From Bacteroidales bacterium (GTDB lineage Bacteria; Bacteroidota; Bacteroidia; Bacteroidales; UBA7960): DNA of 64,000 bases. Location: positions 33,075 through 97,074 of the forward strand of contig SKRM01000031.1 of the NCBI GenBank assembly GCA_007118495.1, read 5' to 3'. Below the pieces are notes generated by a model. The model searched no databases. It saw only the letters and a program-made list of their open reading frames with translations, and was not told the origin of the DNA. The position numbers and the translations under genes were made by a program. Below, piece after piece: positions 8,913 to 19,200 of this stretch; positions within the stretch are counted from its first letter, which is position 1; each line of letters begins with the position of its first letter.

Positions 8913-10602
8913 TTATGTAGTTGAATATTTGTCTGGCTGCCTGTTCTGGTTTGCTATGGCCCGCATGTATAATAAATGCAGCTTCGGTGTTATATTTTGC
9001 CAATACCTGTTCAACCATTGATTCTCTCACAACCCAGATCATTGGTTTTTGTCTGTCATTAACCAGTTGCCTGATGGTGGAGTCCCAACCCCGCCCCTTC
9101 ATTTCCATAGGTCCAATTTCATCAAGAATAACCAGTTTGTCGGTTTTATAACTTTTGCATAGCACATCTTTACCGAACTGAAGGCCTTCTTCATTAAACA
9201 CAAAGGGCCCGCTGCCATTTTCTTCAGTATTATTACGGGCAATCAAGAGTTTTTGAGATCCGAGCTGAATATCTTCAGCCCAGTAGCTGGTGTTTATCCC
9301 ATTTTTATATTCAGCAACAGCGAGAACACCCCCGGTTTTTATGTTTTTCTGATTGAGATTGCAGGCAAGTTCTCTTGCAAATGTGGTTTTTCCTTCGCCC
9401 TGCGAACCTGTTATTATGAAAACCGGCCATTTTGCAAGATGTTGTTTTTTAATATAATCTAATGAGTATTTCATGTTACCTACCATATGGGTGAGAACCC
9501 TCACGGGATTTGTCCATTCACGTTTTTCGGGAATTACCTGAATGAAAAGTGGTGTTGTCTGAAAGGCAAGCTGAACAGCATGATAAAACTGGCTGCCGTT
9601 TTTACCCCTGAAAAGTCTGATCAGTCCTGATGACCTGATAGATTTGCTGATCAATCCAAAGCCGGTTATGACATATAAGGCCCTCATCAGCATCTCAAGC
9701 CCGGCCAGAAACCCATGGTAGCTGAAATATCCCCCATAGCCTGGATCACCCATCAGGAGGCTGGCCAATAAAAGCATGATGAGCATCCCGGCCCAGAAAC
9801 CTTTTTTCCGGATAAACCTTTGCAGAATCTGCTTATCGTAAATAAATGAAAACCATAGAAACAGAATAAGCAACCCCATGGCTGCAAAGACAGGAAGCAC
9901 ATTGATTGAATACAGACCTGCAATAAGTAACAGCAGCATAACAAATGGCCCGGCCAGTGATCCCCGTGTGTGATTGGTTGGCGAAGAGAATGCCCTGACA
10001 GGCATGCTGTCAGGGAAATTCCATTGTCCCTTATAGTTTACAGCCTCACGTGAAATCCATATTCCTGCTGCTCCTGCAACCATACCTGTTAGGAAAAAAA
10101 CTGCCAGCAATATGATCAATGGGGTCCAGTATCCGGTGGTCGTAAGGCCAAGCTGATCCATTAGATATACAACCAGATTTTGGTATAATTCAACGAAAGT
10201 CAATCCATACAATACCAGAGATGAAACAATACGGTATATCAGGTTGTAGCTCATAGCCATGCCTCCTCCAACCAAATAAGCGGGCCATGATCTTTTACCT
10301 GCCGAAACAGCCAGTTCCATCAGGCTTGCCTGCATGAAAATGGCCAGCATGGGACCAAAAATGACCGGACTTGGTGAAATCGACTTGAGTGCAGCACAAA
10401 TCAAACCTGCCCTGAATAATACGCCCCTTTGGGGCCAGATGCGGTGTCCGGATACCATGATGATGATACCAATGGCAGTGAGGATATTACCAGAAAAGGG
10501 GATTTTTAAATTATGCAGAAAGCTGCCGAGTACAATCTCAGATGCTCCCCACAAACTGCCAATGACGGCTGCTTTGAGCCATATGTCTTTTTTGTCTTGC
10601 AT
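8896..10602 (-). CDS. Polytopic membrane protein fused to a THEP1/MobB-like P-loop NTPase
   Basis: 568 residues from ATG 10602; a GTG at 10629 would add nine. Residues 1-185 form about five membrane helices, vaguely like an ECF-transporter substrate-binding (S) component. Residues 215-385 hold about four more helices and a charged amphipathic stretch recalling an EcfT coupling domain. The cytoplasmic residues 391-568 are a THEP1/DUF2478-type P-loop NTPase with Walker A GSQGEGKTT (399-407) and Walker B LVILDEIGPME (490-500). It lies between dmsC and mobA and overlaps mobA. A role in molybdate or molybdopterin handling is inferred from context only; the ECF comparison is tentative. The NTPase assignment is firm. 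Confidence 0.72.
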   Translation of the reverse strand: MQDKKDIWLKAAVIGSLWGASEIVLGSFLHNLKIPFSGNILTAIGIIIMVSGHRIWPQRGVLFRAGLICAALKSISPSPVIFGPMLAIFMQASLMELAVSAGKRSWPAYLVGGGMAMSYNLIYRIVSSLVLYGLTFVELYQNLVVYLMDQLGLTTTGYWTPLIILLAVFFLTGMVAGAAGIWISREAVNYKGQWNFPDSMPVRAFSSPTNHTRGSLAGPFVMLLLLIAGLYSINVLPVFAAMGLLILFLWFSFIYDKQILQRFIRKKGFWAGMLIMLLLASLLMGDPGYGGYFSYHGFLAGLEMLMRALYVITGFGLISKSIRSSGLIRLFRGKNGSQFYHAVQLAFQTTPLFIQVIPEKREWTNPVRVLTHMVGNMKYSLDYIKKQHLAKWPVFIITGSQGEGKTTFARELACNLNQKNIKTGGVLAVAEYKNGINTSYWAEDIQLGSQKLLIARNNTEENGSGPFVFNEEGLQFGKDVLCKSYKTDKLVILDEIGPMEMKGRGWDSTIRQLVNDRQKPMIWVVRESMVEQVLAKYNTEAAFIIHAGHSKPEQAARQIFNYINEQNH

Positions 10603-10647
10603 CTTGATGTTGGTCACATTGTCTGGCACTTGTATAAAGTTACTGCT

Positions 10648-11514
10648 TTATATGCCGATGCGATAATAAGATGCATAAAAAAGGAAACGATCAAAGATGC
10701 TGGCAAGAAAAAGAAAGGTAAAAGCGATATATACAAGGTTGGAGAAATCTCCCCCTGCCTTTGGTAAAACAAAGGCAAACCAATATGTAAGTATGCTAAA
10801 GCCAATCATCAGGAAAAAAGCCTGTCCTGCCCTGATCCAGGCAGGCAACTCAGGTGGTGGAAAACTACCGGCAGTGGCCAGCAGGTCTGGCTTAAGCCAC
10901 AACACATTGGCCAGATGAATAAGTACGGCTGCTGCCACCACCATAAACATCACTGAATGCATGAGTCTGGTTGGGCCGGGCATACCTTTCTTTGCCAGAA
11001 AGACCGTTGTCAGCATGACAAAACCGGCTCCAAGCAATAGTGCAGTATTGAAAAATGAAACAACGGTAGCCGGGGTATTCCAGGCAGGTACTGTCGGAAT
11101 CATATAAAGCTTTGACATTGACCAAATATAGATGATACCGGTTATACATGATGCCAGGTAGAGGTACCCGAATATATCCCTGTGAGGAATGTTGAATCTG
11201 TAAGATGAGTAGCCGAGCGCAAGAGTGAAGAAAAAAAGTGAAGCCAGCAGAATTTCTCTGCTCAGCCACGAGGTAGCCACATTGCTTAATGCGAAAACCG
11301 AATGCAGAGGGCTTGCCAGGTGAAGAAAAGAAATGACAAGCGCCACGCCCATGCTGCCCGTGGCTACTGTCATGATTACCCTGCGCATGTCATTTACTGC
11401 CAGTGGATGCGATTCTTTGATTGCCAACCACAGAATCAGACCTGAAAGAATTACACCCAGACTTAGCTGAGACAAAATGGTGAAAAACACCAAAGGCCAT
11501 TCGTTGTTGTTCAT
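10648..11514 (-). CDS. dmsC: DmsC-like membrane anchor subunit of a DMSO-reductase-type enzyme
   Basis: 288 residues, about eight transmembrane helices and few charged loops, matching the DmsC/NrfD-type anchor. It starts 2 nt after the dmsB stop. In this family the subunit binds menaquinol in the inner membrane and passes electrons to the iron-sulfur subunit. The Ser-His-Pro-Leu stretch (KESHPLAVNDMRR) after the first helix and the conserved-looking HLASPLHS are typical of DmsC proteins. Confidence 0.88.
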   Translation of the reverse strand: MNNNEWPLVFFTILSQLSLGVILSGLILWLAIKESHPLAVNDMRRVIMTVATGSMGVALVISFLHLASPLHSVFALSNVATSWLSREILLASLFFFTLALGYSSYRFNIPHRDIFGYLYLASCITGIIYIWSMSKLYMIPTVPAWNTPATVVSFFNTALLLGAGFVMLTTVFLAKKGMPGPTRLMHSVMFMVVAAAVLIHLANVLWLKPDLLATAGSFPPPELPAWIRAGQAFFLMIGFSILTYWFAFVLPKAGGDFSNLVYIAFTFLFLASIFDRFLFYASYYRIGI

Positions 11515-11516
11515 GG

Positions 11517-12131
11517 TTAAACCTCCTCTTTGTTGGCTATTTTTAAGTCACGATTACCAGATTTGCGACTGTCTCTGTGGGGCTTGACTACCAATGCAGG
11601 ATTGGTAAATCTGTTTTCAGGCAGCGGAAAATATTCATTGCCGGCTCCGTACTTCAGTTCGAGGTCTTCAAGCAGACCAAAATCAAGTACACGCATCGGA
11701 CAGGCAGAAACACATGCAGGTGGTTTTCCCTCTTCAATATAGTCAGCGCAAAGCGTGCATTTGGTCATAACCTTTTGTTCGTTGTCAAACTGGAGCGCTC
11801 CATAGGGGCATGTCCATTCACAATATTTGCACCCCATACAACGATCGTAATTGATAAGCACAATTCCTTGCCCGTCTTTGACAATGGCTTTATTCGGGCA
11901 AGAATGCATACATACCGGGTCTTTGCAATGGTTGCATGCCATCGATACATGGTATGCAGAAATATTGTGGGTCCAGGCTTCACCCTGTTTGATCCAGTCT
12001 CCTCCGCAAACTTCGTATACCCTTCTCCATCTCACACCCAGGGGAGAATTGTGTTTGTCCTTACAGGCTACCTGACAGGTTTTGCAACCTGAGCAGGAGG
12101 ATGAGTCAAAATAAAAGGCAAGTTGCTTCAT
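11517..12131 (-). CDS. dmsB: DmsB-like electron-transfer subunit with four [4Fe-4S] clusters
   Basis: 204 residues. Four cysteine groups are visible: CSGCKTCQVAC, CNHCKDPVCMHSC, CMGCKYCEWTC and CTLCADYIEEGKPPACVSAC. This is the DmsB pattern for relaying electrons from the membrane anchor to the molybdenum subunit. There is no signal peptide; DmsB proteins are carried across with the Tat-exported catalytic subunit. It is placed between dmsA and dmsC in the canonical order, with 15 nt to dmsA and 2 nt to dmsC. Confidence 0.94.
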   Translation of the reverse strand: MKQLAFYFDSSSCSGCKTCQVACKDKHNSPLGVRWRRVYEVCGGDWIKQGEAWTHNISAYHVSMACNHCKDPVCMHSCPNKAIVKDGQGIVLINYDRCMGCKYCEWTCPYGALQFDNEQKVMTKCTLCADYIEEGKPPACVSACPMRVLDFGLLEDLELKYGAGNEYFPLPENRFTNPALVVKPHRDSRKSGNRDLKIANKEEV

Positions 12132-12146
12132 AAATCAAATAACGTA

Positions 12147-14576
12147 TTATTTATGGCTTTTAACCTCTACCATGATGGTATGTTGTGCATTGCCAAAGGC
12201 CAGCGGAGTCCACCGGTGGCTTGTCAGAACGTTGACATTGCCTCTTCTGTCAATGCCATCTTTGTCGGGTTCCCACCAGGCTCCCTGTGGAATATTCACA
12301 ACCCCTGGCATGATTTTATTTGTGATACGGCATGGAATACTGATTTTCCCCCTGTCGTTGTATATAAGTACCTGTTCACCGTCACGTATACCTCTTGCCT
12401 GGGCATCGATAGGATTCATAAACAGCCTTTGCGGAAATGCTTCTTCAAGCCAGTCAATCCCATCATGTGTTGAGTGTACCCTCGACATATAGTGGTGTCC
12501 GAGGGCTTGCAGGGGATATTGTTTGCTTTCTTCTCCAAACGGACTTTCCCATTCCTGTATGTATTTGGGTACCGGCGGAATGGTGTCTGGCTGTCTCATA
12601 TCAAACAGTGTTTTTGAGAACAACTCAATTTTTCCGGATGGAGTGTTAAGCGGGTGTTTGCCAGGGTCAGCCCTGAAATCTCTGAAGGCAATCTTTGGTT
12701 CGGTTACCGGATTGGTATACACGCCACGGTTCAACTCGTGGAGTGTTTCCAGGTCGGGAATATCCGGGAAACGTGTATTGCGGTAGTACCTTACGGACCA
12801 TTCAATCCACTCATATTCGTTGCGACCCAGGGTGTACTCGTCTCTGAGTCCGAGTCGTTCTGCCAGGTCTGCTGCAATCTGGTAATCACTTTTACTCTCG
12901 TAAGCTGGTTCCAGTACCTTGGGCATCATGATGACCTCATCGCCATATTTCCAACCATCCTCAATTCCCCAGACTTCAAATTGGGTGCAGGCCGGAAGCA
13001 CCAGGTCAGCAAACCTGGCCGAAGGAGTCATAAACTGATCTTGAACACAAATGAATTCAACCAGGCTTTCATCCCTGAGAATTTCTGCGCTTCGGTTGGT
13101 ATCTGCATGTTGGTTGATGAGTATATTGGAGGCAACGCACCATATCAGTTTCAGATTGTTGTCAAGTTTGTCAACACCCCTCACACCTTCCCGGGCTCCC
13201 ATCTCTTTTCCACGCAGGATGGCTTCTGTCCATAAAAATACCGGGATGGATGCCCTTACCGGGTTTCGTCCAACCGGAAAAATATTCCAGAATGGTCCGC
13301 CGTCGTCTGCCTGCAGGGCTATTCCACTGGCCCATCCACCTGAAACACCCACATTTCCCGTTATGGCCGCGAGAACACATCCGCCCAATACAGGTTGCTC
13401 TCCATAGGCTCTTCTTTGCATCCCATAGCCCTGGTAAAGCATGGCCGGTTTTATGGAGCCGTATTCTCTGGCTATTCTGATGATTGTTTGTTGCGGTATG
13501 CCGGTGATGGCCTCGGCCCATTCTGGTGTTTTTGGCTGCCCGTCGTGGGTTCCGAAGATATAATCAGTGTAGCTTTCTTCGTTCTCAAGCCCTTCAGGCA
13601 TCTGTGATTTATCAAAGCCAATGCAACATCTGCTGATAAATTCTTTATCATGCAGACCTTCTGAAATGATCACAAAAGCCATGGCACTCATCAGGGCAGT
13701 GTCGGTGCCAGGCCTGATGGGAATCCATTCATCGGCCAGAGATGTGGCGCTCATACTCATGCGGGGGTCGATGCAGATAACCTTTGCTCCATTTTGCCTG
13801 GCTTTTTTGATATAGTATTCACTGTTGGTCCCGTCTCTCATTTCAGCCGGGTTCCAGCCCCACATGATGATATATTTTGAATTGACCCAGTCTTGTCTTT
13901 GATTTCCTGTCACACTTGTTCCGTAAACATAGGGGGTGGCCCGGCTTATGCAGGCCCAGCTATAGCTATTGTAAAAACCCAGCGATCCGCCAAACAGATT
14001 GATTAATCTGGCTGCGGTTTGCCTGCCGTTTGTCTGGTTGTAGCTACCGGTACCGTATGGAACCAAAATGGCTGAATTTCCATACTTTGCCTTGACCCTT
14101 TTAAGCTCATGGGCAAGCAAATCAAGGGCTTCATCCCAACTGATCCGCTCAAATTTTCCTTCACCACGCTTACCTGTACGTTTCATGGGATATTTTAGCC
14201 TGTCAGGATGATATTGCCTTCGGCGGTATGCCCTGCCCCTTATACAAGCCCTTAATTGCGGGTCACTGATCTCGTCCGTTGGTCTGTCATCGGTTTCAAT
14301 CCGGACAATCTCGCCTTCTCTGAGAAAAAGTTTCAGAACGCAACGACCACCACAGTTGTGGGCCGGACAACCAGCTCTAACCACAACAGTTCCGTCTTTT
14401 TCAAGCCTGCCCGGGAGCCGTATCCTTTGTTTGCTGTCAGTACATCCGATCAGGCTGCCAAATGCACCCAGCCCACCTGCCAGGATGGTTCCCATTTTCA
14501 TGAAACAGCGGCGGTCTATCCCCTGCAAATCGGGATTTCCATCAGGCTTTTGGTAGTCTATATCATGTTCACGCAT
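12147..14576 (-). CDS. dmsA: DmsA-like molybdopterin (bis-MGD) oxidoreductase catalytic subunit
   Basis: 809 residues, normal DmsA size. The N-terminus has a twin-arginine motif (DRRCFMK, about residues 21-27) and then a hydrophobic stretch ending in SLIGC, a good lipobox, so it may be a Tat-exported lipoprotein. The N-terminal [4Fe-4S] ligands CPAHNCGGRC plus a later Cys in LRACIRGRAY are present. The molybdopterin domains follow (YGTGSYNQTNGRQ, GNVGVSGGWASG, PQGAWW). The candidate Mo-ligating serine lies in YNSYSWAC. The electron acceptor cannot be told from sequence; DMSO, TMAO and polysulfide/sulfur compounds are all possible. It is the first gene of the dmsABC-NTPase-mobA operon. Confidence 0.93.
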   Translation of the reverse strand: MREHDIDYQKPDGNPDLQGIDRRCFMKMGTILAGGLGAFGSLIGCTDSKQRIRLPGRLEKDGTVVVRAGCPAHNCGGRCVLKLFLREGEIVRIETDDRPTDEISDPQLRACIRGRAYRRRQYHPDRLKYPMKRTGKRGEGKFERISWDEALDLLAHELKRVKAKYGNSAILVPYGTGSYNQTNGRQTAARLINLFGGSLGFYNSYSWACISRATPYVYGTSVTGNQRQDWVNSKYIIMWGWNPAEMRDGTNSEYYIKKARQNGAKVICIDPRMSMSATSLADEWIPIRPGTDTALMSAMAFVIISEGLHDKEFISRCCIGFDKSQMPEGLENEESYTDYIFGTHDGQPKTPEWAEAITGIPQQTIIRIAREYGSIKPAMLYQGYGMQRRAYGEQPVLGGCVLAAITGNVGVSGGWASGIALQADDGGPFWNIFPVGRNPVRASIPVFLWTEAILRGKEMGAREGVRGVDKLDNNLKLIWCVASNILINQHADTNRSAEILRDESLVEFICVQDQFMTPSARFADLVLPACTQFEVWGIEDGWKYGDEVIMMPKVLEPAYESKSDYQIAADLAERLGLRDEYTLGRNEYEWIEWSVRYYRNTRFPDIPDLETLHELNRGVYTNPVTEPKIAFRDFRADPGKHPLNTPSGKIELFSKTLFDMRQPDTIPPVPKYIQEWESPFGEESKQYPLQALGHHYMSRVHSTHDGIDWLEEAFPQRLFMNPIDAQARGIRDGEQVLIYNDRGKISIPCRITNKIMPGVVNIPQGAWWEPDKDGIDRRGNVNVLTSHRWTPLAFGNAQHTIMVEVKSHK

Positions 14577-14579
14577 AGT

Positions 14580-16097
14580 CTAGGGTGTTGATACAGGAAT
14601 TTTATCCATGTTTGCTGCTTCAATAATGGTCATGGTCAAAACCTTGATCACGTCGCGCATGATTTCAATGTCAATTTGGTCCATTGTGTCTTCAGGGACA
14701 TGGTACAAGGTTGGCGTAGTCGCTCCCCTGGTGCTGAATGTAATGGCAGGAATGCTGGCGTTCGAAAAAACGGCGCCATCTGTTCTGGGTCTTATCTGAT
14801 AATTCCAGGGGCCTGTTCTGGTTGTAAATGATCTGTGTACCCACCTGTCGTTATTTCTGTCAATAATATCCAGAACACCTTTCCAGGGCTCTGCGGTTGA
14901 AGCAAATAAGGCATTGCCCCTGCCCACCATGTCAAGGTTGATCATCATGGTGATTTGCTCAGCAGGGTAGGGGAAATTTTCTACAAAATGTCTTGCACCT
15001 ACCAGTCCGACTTCTTCGGCTCCAAACAGCATAACAATAAGTGTCCTTTTCAATTCGACATCTGCTGTGGCGAGTGATTTGGCAATACCCATAACCAGTG
15101 CGCAACCAGATGCATTGTCAAGTGCCCCCGGAAACAAGACAGGCATCATGCCAAGGTGGTCGAGATGGGCTCCGATTATCATATACTCATGCTTTAGTTC
15201 GGGGTCGCTCCCTTCGATCATGGCTACGACATTTGAAGTTGTCCCATCGGGGAAATAGTCGGTGGTAAGGGCTATGGTAGCTTGTTTGCCTGTTGCAAAT
15301 GATTGGGGTGTGAGTGTATTTCTAATCTTTTCCCTTACCTCGGTGAGGTTTTTGCCTGTTCCGGCAAACAAGTCTTCAACTACGCGGTCAGATGCCGCCA
15401 GAAAGATGAAATCGGGATCAACAGTTGGCCTTGGACTGGCTACATGGTAGGCAAAAATCAGACCGGCCGCACCATTTTCAAGGGCAAATCTTATTTTATT
15501 TGAATGATCAACATAGGGTGCCCACATCATCAGGCTGTCTTGATTCTGCCCACTGTAAGGCACACCCAATTCGGTGATAACGATTTTTCCACTTACGTCA
15601 ACACCTGCATAATCATCATATCCAAGTTCAGGAGCACTGATGCCGTGTCCCACATAGACTACCCCGGCAGTAACTTCACCGCTTCCGGATATTCCCCACG
15701 GCCAGTAGTCGTCACCATAGGTGTAGTTTTTTGTTACCATGTCATTGCCCTGGGGAATATGAATTTCAAGTTTGCCCTTGTCTCTCACCAGGGTATATGG
15801 CTGATCAAATTCCTGGAAAAAACCCTTGTCAGGGAAAAAAGGTTTTAGTCCCCATGATTCAAAGTGAGATGCGGCCCATTCAGCCGCGAGGTCGTATCCC
15901 ACGTCACCGGCAAGCCTGCCACGCATTTCGGGAGAGATCATGGTATGCATCCAATCGCGTATTTGGTCTTCTGAAACGCTGTGCAGTGCACGTATCAGGG
16001 TAGCATGGTCATTGTTACCGTATTGGGCTGCAACCGGTTGAAACAATCCGGTGCCCAACGCAAGCAATACAGTAACTATCAGTGGCTTTTTAAACAT
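14580..16097 (-). CDS. Secreted M28-family zinc aminopeptidase with PA domain
   Basis: 505 residues with signal peptide cleaved near VAAQYG. A protease-associated insert lies around residues 140-250. The M28 dinuclear zinc site is recognisable: HLDHLGM, GALDNASGC, FGAEEVGLVG (Glu-Glu), NLDMVGRG, and a late His in HVPEDT. The enzyme removes N-terminal amino acids from peptides outside the cytoplasm. Only 3 nt separate its stop from the dmsA start on the same strand, so it could be co-transcribed with the dms operon, although the functions are unrelated. It is divergent from the tricorn-type protease. Confidence 0.9.
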   Translation of the reverse strand: MFKKPLIVTVLLALGTGLFQPVAAQYGNNDHATLIRALHSVSEDQIRDWMHTMISPEMRGRLAGDVGYDLAAEWAASHFESWGLKPFFPDKGFFQEFDQPYTLVRDKGKLEIHIPQGNDMVTKNYTYGDDYWPWGISGSGEVTAGVVYVGHGISAPELGYDDYAGVDVSGKIVITELGVPYSGQNQDSLMMWAPYVDHSNKIRFALENGAAGLIFAYHVASPRPTVDPDFIFLAASDRVVEDLFAGTGKNLTEVREKIRNTLTPQSFATGKQATIALTTDYFPDGTTSNVVAMIEGSDPELKHEYMIIGAHLDHLGMMPVLFPGALDNASGCALVMGIAKSLATADVELKRTLIVMLFGAEEVGLVGARHFVENFPYPAEQITMMINLDMVGRGNALFASTAEPWKGVLDIIDRNNDRWVHRSFTTRTGPWNYQIRPRTDGAVFSNASIPAITFSTRGATTPTLYHVPEDTMDQIDIEIMRDVIKVLTMTIIEAANMDKIPVSTP

Positions 16098-16140
16098 TAT
16101 ATTACAGATTTTGATTGGTGGTTCAAAACTACAAATTTTC

Positions 16141-16172
16141 TTTTGCAGGCATATGATATTCTTATAACTTTA
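16141..16172 (+). promoter_or_regulatory. Possible Bacteroidota-type promoter for the tricorn protease operon
   Basis: TTTTG at 16141-16145 and TAACTTTA at 16165-16172 are 19 nt apart, close to the TTTG/TAnnTTTG consensus but with A for the final G. The start codon at 16219 would leave a leader of about 40 nt. It lies in the 121-nt divergent gap with the M28 gene. Confidence 0.45.
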
Positions 16173-16218
16173 GACCCCCGGAACCCCTTATTAATCATCA
16201 ATCAAAATAACATACAAC

Positions 16219-19200
16219 ATGATAGCAAGATTTTTTTTGGTTTCCATGGTTCTTGGACTATGGGGAACCTTTGTGCACGCCGGTGAAGGCACCCTGCTTC
16301 TGCGGCAACCCACCATCAGCGACAACCATATTGTATTTGTTTATGCCAACGACCTTTGGGTTGTCGACCGGTATGGAGGTGATGCCACACGGCTCACCAG
16401 TAATGAAGGTTCAGAAAGCCTGCCCCATATTTCGCCTGACGGAAGCCTGGTAGCATTTACAGCTGAATATGATGGCAATACCGATGTGTATGTTGTTCCT
16501 ATTGAAGGTGGACAACCCAAACGCCTGACCTGGCATCCCGGAGCTGATTTGGTCAGGGGTTGGACACCTGACGGTCAGAAAGTTTTGTTTACATCAGGGA
16601 GAGAGTCTGCTCCCACCCGTGAATCAAGATTTTATGTTGTTGACAAAGAAGGCGGTATGCCAGAGGTCCTGCCTATTCCAAGGGCATCAAGGGGCCGGCT
16701 TTCGCCCGATGGCCGTTTTATTGCCTACCAGGAGGTTGGCTTTATAGATCCTGAATGGCGAAATTACCGTGCAGGTCAGGCCAAACCTATCTGGATCGTA
16801 TCACTTGACGACTATTCACTGATTACCACCCCGCAAACAGATGGAGAAAGGCATATGAATCCGATATGGCTCGGAAATACAGTTTATTTTATTTCTGAGC
16901 GTGACTATGCTGCCAATATCTGGTCGTACGATATGGATACCCGTTCGTTGAAACAGCTGACATTTCACACTGACTTTGATGTGAAGAATATTGATGCCGG
17001 AGGCGGAATCATTGTATACGAACAAGGTGGGGCGTTACATTTGCTTAATCCGTCAACCGGAAAACATGAACCATTGGTTATACATGTCAGGGGAGACTTT
17101 CACTGGTCGCGGACCAGGTGGATGGATGTTCCTGCAGGAGGATTGCAGAATCCCTCACTTTCACCTAATGGAAAGCGGGCTCTGTTTGAGTACCGTGGCG
17201 AAATATTCACTGTGCCCAAAGAACACGGTGATTCCCGGAATATTACAAACAGCCCTGGGGTGGCCGATCGTTATCCGGTTTGGTCGCCTGACGGAAGTCA
17301 GATTGCCTGGTTTGCTGACAAGGGTGGCGAGTACCAGTTAATGATCGGGGACCAGTTTGGGATGGAAAAGCCAAGGATGATTGCATTGCCTGATCCTTCA
17401 TTCTTTTTCCGCCCGGCATGGTCGCCCGACGGTAAATATATAGCCTATACCGACACACACCTGAATCTGTACGTAGTGCAACTTGAAACAGGACAGATCA
17501 GGCTGGTGGATACTGACAGGTATGTAACACCCGAAAGAACCATGAATCCGGTTTGGTCACCCGACAGCAGATGGATAGCCTATGCCCATACCCTTGAAAG
17601 CATGTTCAAGGCCATTGTTTTATACAATGTTGAAACCGGACAGCGGATTCAGGCAACAGATGGTATGGCTGATGCCATTACCCCGGTGTGGGATGCTGGT
17701 GGTGAATATCTGTATTTTCTGGCAAGCACAGATTTTGGACCCAATACCGGATGGCTTGATATGAGTGCTTACGATAGCCCTGTTACACGCTCACTTTATG
17801 TGATGGTGCTTGCCAGCGATGGTAAATCACCCCTGTTACCACTTAGTGACGAAGAAGAAAAGCAGGATAAAGGCGTAGACAGCGGAAATACAGAGGTCAT
17901 TGTCCGGATTGATGAAGAGGGTTTGATGGAAAGACTTGTGGCTGTGGATATTCCTGCACGCAACTACACCGGGCTTGTATCCGGGCCGAAGGGCTTTGTG
18001 TTTTATACACAGAGTGTCCCTAACCAGCAAGGCCTGAGTCTGCACAGATACAACTTCGGTACACGCAAGTCAGAACTATTCCTGAATAACATTATTGTAG
18101 CGGTTACCTCGGCAGACCGAAAGTCGCTGCTTTACAGAAGCGGAAGCACCTGGGGCATAGTAGATGCAGGAGGCAGAATTCCTGGTTCAGGAGACGGAAG
18201 GCTTGAAGCAGCTTCACGCATCAGGCTGCGTATTGACCCTGTTGAAGAGTGGAAACAGATTTTTCATGAAGGCTGGAGGTTGCAGCGTGACTTCTTGTAT
18301 GTAGACAACGTACATGGTGCGCCCTGGAATGATGTATATCAATGGTACAGACCATGGGTAGACCATGTACAGCATCGTTCAGATCTGAATTATGTAATTG
18401 AAATCATGGGAGGCGAGGTTGCCATTGGTCACTCATATGTGCGCGGAGGCGACATGCCAGGTGTTGACCGGATTCCTGTCGGATTGCTTGGCGCTGACTA
18501 TGAAGTGGTTGATGGGCATTATCGGATTGCTAAAATATACACGGGTGAACAATGGAATCCCGGTCTGAGTGCCCCCCTGTCAGTTCCCGGCCTGCATGTC
18601 AATGAAGGAGATTATATCATTGAGGTGAACGGAGTCAGGGTAGAACCAGGTGTTAATCTGTACAGCTATTTTGAGGGCACTGCCAACCGACAGACAAAGA
18701 TTCGCCTGAACAACAGGCCTGTTATTGAAGGGTCACGAACCATTACCGTAGTTCCCATTGCCAATGAGAATCAGCTCAGACTTATGGACTGGGTTGAGGG
18801 CAACCGCAGGCTGGTGGACGAATTATCAGGGGGACAACTTGCATATGTGTACCTGCCCAATACCAGTGGTGCCGGGTACCAGTTTTTTAACCGCTATTAT
18901 TTTGCCCAACAAGACAGAAAAGGCGCGGTTATCGATGAAAGGAACAATGGGGGTGGGTCTGCTGCCGACTATATGGTTGATATCATGGCCCGTCAGCTTC
19001 ACGGGTATTTTAACTCCCGCGCAGCAGACAGAAGGCCATTTACCACACCCATGGCTGGAATCTGGGGCCCAAAGGTGATGATTATCAATGAAAGAGCCGG
19101 ATCAGGAGGTGACCTTTTGCCTTATATGTTCCGCAACCTGGATATTGGACCGCTGATCGGTACCACCACCTGGGGTGGATTGGTCGGGATCTGGGACACA

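Noticed and set aside
11577..12092. 171-codon plus-strand frame opposite dmsB
   Set aside because: It is a shadow of a cysteine-rich gene with full family motifs on the other strand; no protein family is recognisable in it.
12654..13235. 193-codon plus-strand frame opposite dmsA
   Set aside because: Same reason: dmsA is continuous and well conserved across the whole stretch.
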